DNA of 13,242 nt from JBHELG01 sp046263195 (GTDB lineage Bacteria > Actinomycetota > Nitriliruptoria > Nitriliruptorales > JAHWKO01). The position numbers and the translations under genes are program-made. The DNA lies in NCBI GenBank assembly GCA_046263195.1, contig JBHELG010000150.1:1-13242 (forward strand), given 5' to 3'. Every line of letters starts with the position of its first letter. Position 1 is the stretch's first letter. This document shows, in pieces, positions 6,281-13,242 of the stretch. The notes beneath the pieces are model-generated. The model was not told the origin of the DNA. It searched no databases and saw nothing but the letters and a program-made list of their open reading frames with translations.

Positions 6281-7720
6281 TCAGGCCTGGCGCGCCGGTA
6301 TGACGAGCGTGAAGGTGGCGCCTGCTCCGGGGCGGCTACGGAGCTCGACGCGCCCGCCGTGGGCTTCCGCTATGGCGGCGACGATCGACAGGCCCAGGCC
6401 AGCTCCGCCGTGGATCCTGGAACCACCCTCGCCCCGGTGGAATCGTTCGAAGATGCGAGCCTGCTCCTCGGGGGGAATCCCTTCCCCCTCGTCGCGCACC
6501 CAAAGGCGCGCCTCCCCGTCGAGCACACTGCCACCGATGGCGACTGCGCTGCCGTCCTCGCTGTGCTGGACCGCGTTCGCGGCGAGTTGCAGCAATGCCT
6601 GCGTGAGCCGCTGACGGTCGGCCTGGATCGTCCCGGACGCGTCGTCCTCCAGCCGCCAGGCGCGGTCGCCCAGTCCAGTGGCCTTGGCGTGCACGTCTCG
6701 AACGAGCCCGCTCACGTCGACCGGTCCCAGCGTGAGGAAGTCGGGACGCTCGGAGCGCGCCAGCAGCAGGAGGTCGCTCACCATACGTGCCATGCGGTCG
6801 AGCTCATCGAGCACCAGCGCGATGGTCTGTCGCCGCTCGTCGGGATCCTCGTCGAGGACCTCGAGCTGGCCACGGATTGCGGTGATGGGCGTTTTGAACT
6901 CGTGCCCGGCGTCGTCCACGAAGCGCCGCTGGGTCTCGAACGCCTCCTCGAGTCGGTCGAGCATCGCGTTCAGGGTTGCGGCCAACTCGGCCACTTCGTC
7001 GTCTCCTCCGACCTCGATCCGTCGGCTCAGGTCGGTCTCCGTGATGCTGCGCGCCGTGGTGATGAGCCCGCGGACGGGCCGGAGGATGCGGTCGGACAGG
7101 CGCCAGGCTACGACCGAGCCGGCGATGACGGTGAGGAGCCCGACGACCGAGGTTATGCGCACGACCCGGTTGACGTCGGCGAGCTCGACCGCTCGGAAGG
7201 CGGCGACGACGAACACCCCGCGAACCTCGCCCGCACCCAGCACAGGGACGGCGAGATAGTCGACTTCTCCCGCCGGTGTGTAGGCCCGGCTCCGCAGCGG
7301 CTCGGTCACACTCCCCCACAGGCCGACCAGCTCTGGATCGGTGTCGAGGCGGTGCTCGACGGTCTGAGTGCTACGCAGGAACGGTTGGCCGTCCACGAGC
7401 GTGAGCATCGTCTCGTAGGGCAGGGGGATGTTGCGTTGCAGGAAGACGGTGAAGATCCGGCGGACGTCCCCGCCGAACGGCCTCCCCGTGGCGGGGTCCA
7501 CGCCCGCAGCCAGCTGCCGCAGTTCCTCCACCTCCTGTTCCAGGTGCGAGGACAGGCGCGCGTTGAGCCTCTCCAGCAGGAGCACACGCGTCAGGAGCAC
7601 CCAGAGCGTGGTGGCGGAGATGAGCAGGAGCACGTAGCCGACCAGGATGCGGCTACGCAGGCTCCGTCGAGCGACCATCGGCGACGATGGCAGCGATGGC
7701 CCCACGAGCAGCCGCGGCAC
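6281..7720 (-). CDS. Membrane sensor histidine kinase (HAMP, HisKA, HATPase)
   Basis: About 479 residues if it starts at GTG 7720. Layout: a first membrane helix (ILVGYVLLLISATTLWVLL), an extracytoplasmic region of about 140 residues, a second helix (ITSVVGLLTVIAGSVVAW), a HAMP linker (DRILRPVRGLITTARSITET), the H-box DDAGHEFKTPITAIRG with the phospho-accepting His (about residue 273), an N-box LAANAVQHS, a G1 box RDEGEGIPPE, an F box FERFHRGEG and a G2 box GAGLGLSIV. It is a complete kinase that should phosphorylate the regulator(s) downstream. The H-box reads HEFKTP rather than the commoner HELRTP. Start uncertain: GTG 7720 has AGGAGG 12 bases upstream; ATG 7678 sits nearer the first helix; an in-frame ATG at 7813 would overlap the upstream gene. 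Confidence 0.9.
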   Translation of the reverse strand: MPRLLVGPSLPSSPMVARRSLRSRILVGYVLLLISATTLWVLLTRVLLLERLNARLSSHLEQEVEELRQLAAGVDPATGRPFGGDVRRIFTVFLQRNIPLPYETMLTLVDGQPFLRSTQTVEHRLDTDPELVGLWGSVTEPLRSRAYTPAGEVDYLAVPVLGAGEVRGVFVVAAFRAVELADVNRVVRITSVVGLLTVIAGSVVAWRLSDRILRPVRGLITTARSITETDLSRRIEVGGDDEVAELAATLNAMLDRLEEAFETQRRFVDDAGHEFKTPITAIRGQLEVLDEDPDERRQTIALVLDELDRMARMVSDLLLLARSERPDFLTLGPVDVSGLVRDVHAKATGLGDRAWRLEDDASGTIQADRQRLTQALLQLAANAVQHSEDGSAVAIGGSVLDGEARLWVRDEGEGIPPEEQARIFERFHRGEGGSRIHGGAGLGLSIVAAIAEAHGGRVELRSRPGAGATFTLVIPARQA

Positions 7721-7769
7721 CGGCTTACTCGACCTCCTGGGAGGGGCAGTATCGAGCGGCGCGGTGTCG

Positions 7770-8270
7770 TCAGTCGTCGGCGCTCCCGTCGTCGCTGTCG
7801 TCGGCACCGTCATCCTGGCTTCCGTCGTCGTCGCGGTCGACCGAAGGGGGAGGGTGTCCGGCGGTCTGCGGGCCATCGTCGTCGGACCCTGCAGGCTGCG
7901 GGGGTGGTGCCACCTGCACGGCGCCGCCCTGGGCGGAGGGCTTCACGGGTGCGCTGGCCGGCGATACCGGAGCGACTTGCAGGGCGCCTTCCTGGGCGGG
8001 GGGTCTCAGGGGCACGACGTCTGGCGGCCTGGGGCCGGGAGCGGCGGCCTCGGGTAAGGGAGGGCTCGTACCCGCGCCCGGGGGCTGGACCGGGAGGACC
8101 TCGTTCCCGGAGACGGGACGGGGAACATCCGGAGTCGTTTCCGAGAGTTCGATGGGGGCGACGTTCGTGCTGGGCTCGGGACCGGAGAGCAGCAGTACCG
8201 GCACGGCGAGAAGGAGGGCGGCAGCCGCCGCTCCGGTGACCGTCAGCTGGGTGTGTGTGGGACGTCGCAT
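7770..8270 (-). CDS. Membrane-anchored Pro-rich protein with Asp-rich C-terminus
   Basis: About 166 residues from ATG 8270 (174 if GTG 8294 is used; neither has a ribosome binding site). I do not recognise the family. A short basic N-terminus (MRRPTHTQ) is followed by one hydrophobic helix (GAAAAALLLAVPVLLLSG), with no clear cleavage site or lipobox, so it is probably an anchored, exposed protein. The rest is Pro/Ala-rich and likely disordered. A 12-residue unit occurs twice, PPAQEGALQVAP and PSAQGGAVQVAP, 9 residues apart. The last 22 residues hold 12 aspartates interspersed with Gly and Ser (DRDDDGSQDDGADDSDDGS...), which could bind divalent cations. It precedes the sensor kinase by about 50 bp on the same strand and may be an accessory of it or a regulated target; that is inference from position. 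Confidence 0.65.
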   Translation of the reverse strand: MRRPTHTQLTVTGAAAAALLLAVPVLLLSGPEPSTNVAPIELSETTPDVPRPVSGNEVLPVQPPGAGTSPPLPEAAAPGPRPPDVVPLRPPAQEGALQVAPVSPASAPVKPSAQGGAVQVAPPPQPAGSDDDGPQTAGHPPPSVDRDDDGSQDDGADDSDDGSADD

Positions 8271-8303
8271 GGGGATCAGGGTGGGGGTTGGCACTGGGAG
8301 CCG

Positions 8304-8332
8304 GATGAGAGAGAGGTTAGAAAATTCTCATC
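8304..8332. promoter_or_regulatory. AT-rich inverted repeat in divergent promoter region (candidate operator)
   Basis: A perfect 7-bp inverted repeat, GATGAGA (8304-8310) and TCTCATC (8326-8332), flanks a 15-bp spacer ending in AGAAAAT. The inner stretch TTAGAAAATTCTCA (8317-8330) is itself partly symmetric (AGAA-AA-TTCT). It is markedly AT-rich for this DNA and lies 34 bp upstream of the ATG of the Pro-rich protein gene, in the gap between divergent genes. A binding site for the OmpR-type regulator, or promoter elements of the minus-strand series, is the natural guess. Confidence 0.4.
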
Positions 8333-8414
8333 TATCTCGCGCTCAGGGGCCCCGCCAGACGATGAAAGGCCTTGTCCGGCCGGGGCGGCCCCACGCCGCC
8401 TGTCCTCCGGTAGC

Positions 8415-8420
8415 TAGCAT
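8415..8420 (+). promoter_or_regulatory. Candidate -10 element (TAGCAT) for a leaderless transcript
   Basis: TAGCAT ends six bases before the ATG at 8427, the spacing expected if transcription starts at the ATG itself. No Shine-Dalgarno sequence precedes the ATG, which fits leaderless translation, common in actinobacteria. No convincing -35 box is visible. Confidence 0.35.
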
Positions 8421-8426
8421 CGGAAC

Positions 8427-9326
8427 ATGGACTCTCACCTGCGGCGCTACCTGGCCGAGGAGGTGGCGCTCGATCACGCCGAGGGGCTGCTCTCCCGGCG
8501 CGAAGCACTGCGCCATCTGGCCCTCATGGGCTTCTCGGCGCTGACCGCCTCCACGCTGCTGGCCGCCTGCGCCCGTGACGATGAGCCGGAAGCCCCGCAG
8601 GGGGCGGGCACGGAACCGGCGGGCCCGACGGGCACCGCCGGCGCCAATACCGAGACGGTCTCCTACCCCGGCCCCTCGGGCACGCTGCGCGGGGCGTGGG
8701 CACCCGCCACCCCCCTGAGGGGTGGGGTGGTGGTGATCCACGAGAACCGAGGCCTGACGGACCACATCCGCTCGGTGGGGGCCCGGCTCGCAGGCGACGG
8801 CTACGCGAGTCTGGCTCCCGACCTGCTGTCGCAGGAAGGAGGCACCGATGCGCTGGGAGATCCAGCAAACGTCACCGCGACCCTCTCGCGTGTCCCACCG
8901 GAGCGCTTCATAGCCGACCTGCGCGCCAGCCTCGACGAGCTCGCACGCCGGGTGCCCCAGACCAGATACGCCGCGATCGGCTTCTGCTTCGGAGGTGGCC
9001 TGACGTGGAGCCTGCTGGCCGCGGGAGAGCCGCGACTGGCTGCGGCAATCCCCTTCTATGGCCCCACACCCCCCAATCCCGACTTCTCCCGCTCACGCGC
9101 CGCCATACTGGGCATCTACGCAGAGCGCGACACGCGGGTGAACGCCACCCAGCAGGCGGCGAAGTCCGCGCTCGAGCGGGCCGGGCTCACCCACGAGATC
9201 CGCACCTTCCCCGGCGTCGACCATGCTTTTTTCAACGACACCGGTCCCCGCTACGACCCCTCCGCCGCCACCGCCGCCTACCAGGCGGTGCTGGACTGGC
9301 TGGAACGGCACGTAGTCACGGGCTAG
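8427..9326 (+). CDS. Secreted dienelactone hydrolase family protein (Tat/lipoprotein-like)
   Basis: 299 residues. The N-terminus has a twin-arginine segment SRREALRHLAL (23-33) and a hydrophobic stretch ending in the lipobox-like STLLAAC (Cys48), followed by a low-complexity linker, so it is probably exported by Tat and lipid-anchored outside the cell. The alpha/beta-hydrolase domain (about 78-296) has the dienelactone hydrolase features: HENRG with E106, the nucleophile in GFCFGG (C187), an acid in ERDTRVN (D235) and the catalytic histidine in GVDHAFFND (H266). A cysteine rather than serine nucleophile is typical of this family, which opens lactones such as dienelactone in aromatic catabolism, though many relatives have other esters as substrates. 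No aromatic-degradation genes are nearby. It is divergent from the left-hand gene series and convergent with the channel-like gene, 13 bp away. Confidence 0.9.
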   Translation: MDSHLRRYLAEEVALDHAEGLLSRREALRHLALMGFSALTASTLLAACARDDEPEAPQGAGTEPAGPTGTAGANTETVSYPGPSGTLRGAWAPATPLRGGVVVIHENRGLTDHIRSVGARLAGDGYASLAPDLLSQEGGTDALGDPANVTATLSRVPPERFIADLRASLDELARRVPQTRYAAIGFCFGGGLTWSLLAAGEPRLAAAIPFYGPTPPNPDFSRSRAAILGIYAERDTRVNATQQAAKSALERAGLTHEIRTFPGVDHAFFNDTGPRYDPSAATAAYQAVLDWLERHVVTG

Positions 9327-9339
9327 AGGTCGTGGGAAG

Positions 9340-10362
9340 TTACCGCTCGCTGTCGCCTCCCGTGACGTCTGCCCACTCCCAGCCGTCCTCCTGAACGGTC
9401 GCGAGGAGGAGCCGTCGCCTGTCGTTGTCCGCCTCGAGCGCATCGGTGAACTCTTCCTTCTCCCGGACGGGGACGCCCTGGTGACGGAGGCGGTCGAGCT
9501 GCGGGGTCGGTGGCACTTCGTTGCCCACCTTGAAGATCTGGAGGGTCGGAAGGAACTCCCCGATCGCCCGCCGAACGGCGGTGAAGCTGCTGGACTCGCG
9601 CTCCGTCGCTTCCAGCCCGTAGCGGATGATGGCGAGCGCCTCGTCGAGCTTGGCGATCGCCGGCGCGATAGCGGTGCGACCCGTTGAGCTGTGGAAGAAG
9701 TGGAGGACCGGGTAGGCGAGGTGACTCTGCCCCATGGCGGTGATTGAGGGCAGCAGGGTGGTGAGGTGATCGTGCAACTCTAAGACGTTCGAGCCGTTCC
9801 ATACGGAGAGGATGATGTCCTGAGGCGTGTCCCCGAGGGAGGAGATGGCCGCGGCGAGCTGGCGCCTTTGGCTCGCCGACTCGATGACGGGCAGGAGGTA
9901 GGTGATGGACAGGGTCACGACCAGCAGGCCGGTCACGGCCGTGCCCCCGACCACGAATCTCCAGCCAGTCGTACCCCCCTGGAACTCCCCCGGCCCCAGT
10001 ACGAATAGCGAAGTCACGACGAAGTAAGCACGCTCCCAGAAGCTGGCTGGCCGCCCGGTTCCGGTCTCCACCAAGGCGTTCACCGTTCCGTTCAGGACGA
10101 ACGTCCAACCGATCCACATCGCGACGAGCCAGGTCACTCCGACCGACAGCACGACCCCGATGCCGAACCGCTCGACCGTGCGGTGCGAGAAGCCCCACCG
10201 ACGCAGCGCGAGCACGCACCACCACAGCGCCTTCGAGGTGCGACCGGTGAGCGGTCCCCCGCCCTGCCCGACGTCGAAGACCGTCCGTATGAGGTCATAG
10301 GCCACCGCTACCAGTAGGACGGCCCCGGTGGCGGGCAGCACGATGCTCGTCAACAGTCCCAT
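9340..10362 (-). CDS. Three-helix channel-like membrane protein
   Basis: 340 residues from ATG 10362 (a longer frame to GTG 10452 adds a hydrophilic stretch without a ribosome binding site). Hydrophobic helices lie at about 3-25, 66-90 and 135-158. Between the second and third is a short amphipathic stretch, WERAYFVVTSLFVLGPGEFQ (109-128), shaped like the pore helix and filter of two-helix potassium channels, but the filter position reads LGPGEF instead of the usual TVGYGD. The last 180 residues are hydrophilic and helical, probably cytoplasmic, ending with a charged segment (REKEEFTDALEADNDRR). An ion channel or channel-derived membrane protein is my best reading; the ion and role are unknown. 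No operon partner; it is divergent from glycerol kinase. Confidence 0.65.
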   Translation of the reverse strand: MGLLTSIVLPATGAVLLVAVAYDLIRTVFDVGQGGGPLTGRTSKALWWCVLALRRWGFSHRTVERFGIGVVLSVGVTWLVAMWIGWTFVLNGTVNALVETGTGRPASFWERAYFVVTSLFVLGPGEFQGGTTGWRFVVGGTAVTGLLVVTLSITYLLPVIESASQRRQLAAAISSLGDTPQDIILSVWNGSNVLELHDHLTTLLPSITAMGQSHLAYPVLHFFHSSTGRTAIAPAIAKLDEALAIIRYGLEATERESSSFTAVRRAIGEFLPTLQIFKVGNEVPPTPQLDRLRHQGVPVREKEEFTDALEADNDRRRLLLATVQEDGWEWADVTGGDSER

Positions 10363-10623
10363 CCCCCTACGCCCCCGGTCTGCAACAGCTCCACGCCTCC
10401 GTCCCGGATTGGGTAGTTCAGTCGCACATCCTGGGCTGCTCCCGCCGGGCACAGAGGTCTAGCAGGACGCGGCAGGGACGCGCTGTCCGACGGGCCGCCC
10501 GCACCACCACCACCCAGGCCCATGCTCGCGTTGACCGTTCGATGCCAACTCTCGCAGGAGGAATGTGCGCGAGGATGTCGGGGGCAGCAGCCGACAGGAA
10601 AGCAGCCGACCAGGAGTTGGAAG
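10363..10623. other. Divergent intergenic region upstream of glpK
   Basis: About 260 bp between the channel-like gene (leftward) and glpK (rightward); it must contain both promoters, but I see no convincing -10/-35 pair. GCAGCCGAC occurs twice, at 10587-10595 and 10602-10610, directly before the glpK ribosome binding site. An AGGAGG followed by ATG near 10563 opens a short frame that runs into glpK out of phase; I do not consider it a gene. Confidence 0.5.
10612..10616 (+). promoter_or_regulatory. Ribosome binding site for glpK
   Basis: AGGAG seven bases before the GTG at 10624. It fixes the start there, not at the in-frame ATG at 10522, which would add 34 residues with no homology to the family. 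Confidence 0.75.
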
Positions 10624-12132
<1,509 letters not shown>

Positions 12133-12396
12133 GAAGCGCCGGCTTGTACGAGCACTCCGAGCGCGTCAGCCAGCACAATGTGACCCGTCCGAGCACGCTC
12201 TTGACGACGAGCGGGGCGAGCGGTGTGGGGCACTCGGTCCTCCTCCCCCGTCCTCCTCCTAGTGTAAAGACGCCGCCCAACATTGCTCCGTCCGCAGAAG
12301 CGGACCTCGTGGCAGCTCCGGAGATGTCACAGGGTCAGGGTAGGTTGAACCAGTCCTGAGACGACGGTGCGCCGGAGACGGCGGTTGGAGGTCAGG
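12133..12396. other. Intergenic region between glpK and the DUF222 gene
   Basis: 264 bp with no supported gene. It contains a pyrimidine-rich stretch with the 9-base unit GTCCTCCTC twice (12237-12245 and 12250-12258) and a small hairpin at 12290-12305. No promoter for the DUF222 gene could be identified with confidence. Confidence 0.5.
12290..12305. terminator. Small hairpin, weak terminator candidate
   Basis: GTCCGC, loop AGAA, GCGGAC: a perfect 6-bp stem with a tetraloop, about 160 bp after the glpK stop. There is no following T-run, so it may be an ordinary hairpin in high-GC DNA, not a terminator. Confidence 0.25.
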
Positions 12397-13242
12397 GTGG
12401 GCGAGGCTGCGCGGATCTACGAGGTCGGGTCAGTTCCGTCAACTGATGCCGTGCAGCCAAGGGTGGCACGGGAGGCGACCCCCTGGTACGACGCCGCGAC
12501 TGGCAATGGGCGCCCCTACACCCCAGTTGACGATCGGGTCGACCCGCGGGAGGCGCTGGAGGCGCTCGAGCACGTCGTGGAGATGTTGGCGCGGGCGGAC
12601 CTCGATCTGCTGGACGACCGTGGACTGCTTGAACACACGGTGGGGTTGGACCGTCAGCTGACGAAGATGGCCGCGCAGCGGGCGCGGAGGTTGTGGGCGG
12701 TCGACGAGCGGGACGCCTACCGCGAAGACGCCTGTGTCACCACGGCATCGTGGTGGCGGTGGCGTACAAGACGAGACCATGGCGAGGCATCTCAGCAGGT
12801 GCGCACGGCAGAGCGGCTGGGCTGGCTGGACGACACACGCCAAGCCCTGGAAGTGGGCGAGATCAGCCCCGCTCATGCCGAAATCATCGCCGCGGCCGCC
12901 ATCCCCCGTAGACGCGAGGCGATCATCGACCACGAGCCGACCCTGGTGTCCCTAGCCCGGGACGCCACACCCCGGGAGGTGGCGGTGGCCTGCCGTCACA
13001 TCGCCGAGATGGTGGACCGAGACGGCACCGAAGCGCAGCCCCACGCCGGGCCCGACCAACGGCGTGAGCTGTATCACAGCCAGACCATCGACGGGCTGTG
13101 GGACCTGCGCGCCACCCTCGACCCGCTCACCGGTGAGCGCCTGCACGCGATGCTCAACGCCCTGGCCACCCCCGACCCGGCCGCCACCCCCGATGAGGAG
13201 CATCGCAGCCCCGCTCAGCGCCGCCACGACGCCTTCGACAAC
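12397..13242 (+). CDS. DUF222 / 13E12-repeat family protein (3' end beyond window)
   Basis: 282 codons from GTG 12397, open to the right edge. GGAGG five bases upstream of this GTG decides the start; an in-frame stop lies at 12346. The protein is rich in helices and matches the DUF222 pattern of actinobacterial 13E12-type proteins: an N-terminal helix pair (ALEALEHVVEMLARADLDLL, RQLTKMAAQRARRLWAVDER), then RTAERLGWLDDTRQALEVGE, ISPAHAEIIAAA and, after a break, DGLWDLRATLDPLTGERLHA and LNALATPD...RSPAQRRHDAF. Full-length relatives often carry an HNH nuclease motif near the C-terminus, which would lie outside this window. Members occur in many divergent copies per genome and are often tied to mobile or variable DNA; their function is not established. 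It is unrelated to glpK in role. Confidence 0.88.
   Translation, partial: MGEAARIYEVGSVPSTDAVQPRVAREATPWYDAATGNGRPYTPVDDRVDPREALEALEHVVEMLARADLDLLDDRGLLEHTVGLDRQLTKMAAQRARRLWAVDERDAYREDACVTTASWWRWRTRRDHGEASQQVRTAERLGWLDDTRQALEVGEISPAHAEIIAAAAIPRRREAIIDHEPTLVSLARDATPREVAVACRHIAEMVDRDGTEAQPHAGPDQRRELYHSQTIDGLWDLRATLDPLTGERLHAMLNALATPDPAATPDEEHRSPAQRRHDAFDN

Noticed and set aside
6245..8239. 664-codon plus-strand open frame
   Set aside because: It is antisense to the histidine kinase and Pro-rich protein genes, both of which have recognisable domains or a clear anchor. Its translation is low-complexity and motif-free, as expected from third-position GC bias.
8344..8385. Short palindromes GGGGCCCC, AAGGCCTT and CCGGCCGG near 8346, 8366 and 8376
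   Set aside because: They are 8-bp self-complementary words of a kind common in GC-rich DNA; no spacing pattern or repeat links them to a function.
10410..10440. GGGTAGTTCAGT resembling a tRNA D-arm
   Set aside because: No acceptor stem, anticodon arm or T-arm could be fitted around it on either strand.
10522..10623. 34-residue N-terminal extension of glycerol kinase from ATG 10522
   Set aside because: The extension does not match the family, and a strong ribosome binding site precedes GTG 10624, which gives the standard length and N-terminus.
12439..12933. 164-codon minus-strand frame over the DUF222 gene
   Set aside because: It lies antisense to a frame with clear DUF222 features, a ribosome binding site and no stops, and its own translation shows no motif.

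Overview
The window is high-GC DNA with frequent GTG starts, short or overlapping gene junctions, a Tat/lipobox secreted hydrolase and a DUF222 (13E12-type) gene. Together these point to an actinobacterium in the broad sense; I cannot place it further from sequence alone. The window holds eleven protein-coding genes, two of them cut by its edges. I saw no tRNA, rRNA, CRISPR array or recognisable insertion sequence.

Left half, minus strand (about 8270 down to 1): a long co-directional series. Reading in the direction of transcription it contains a membrane-anchored Pro/Asp-rich protein, an HAMP-type sensor histidine kinase, an OmpR-type response regulator, a stand-alone receiver protein, and then, after a 79-bp gap, five tightly coupled genes. 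These five are ATP-grasp enzyme C, ATP-grasp enzyme B, a mannitol-1-phosphate-5-dehydrogenase-like oxidoreductase, ATP-grasp enzyme A, and an MFS transporter that runs off the left edge. Every junction among the five overlaps, by 4 bp or, once, by 13 bp. This block is the most interesting part of the window. It looks like a small dedicated pathway that makes and exports (or imports and modifies) a polyol-, sugar- or amino-acid-derived small molecule, possibly under control of the adjacent two-component system. The three ATP-grasp proteins carry a C-terminal signature, GVDV...GPVVVDVN-x-FP-x-Y-x-GV, that resembles RimK-type ligases and also inositol-trisphosphate 5/6-kinases (ITPK1). Whether they ligate carboxylates to amines or phosphorylate hydroxyls is therefore open.

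Middle: a divergent intergenic region (8271-8426) with an AT-rich inverted repeat separates the left block from a plus-strand, Tat-type lipoprotein-like dienelactone hydrolase family enzyme (8427-9326). Convergent to it is a three-helix membrane protein with a potassium-channel-like pore region but an unusual filter-like sequence (9340-10362).

Right part: glycerol kinase glpK (10624-12132), standing alone without glpF or glpD in view. After a 264-bp non-coding spacer with a small hairpin and a pyrimidine-rich direct repeat comes the 5' part of a DUF222/13E12-family gene that runs off the right edge (12397-13242).
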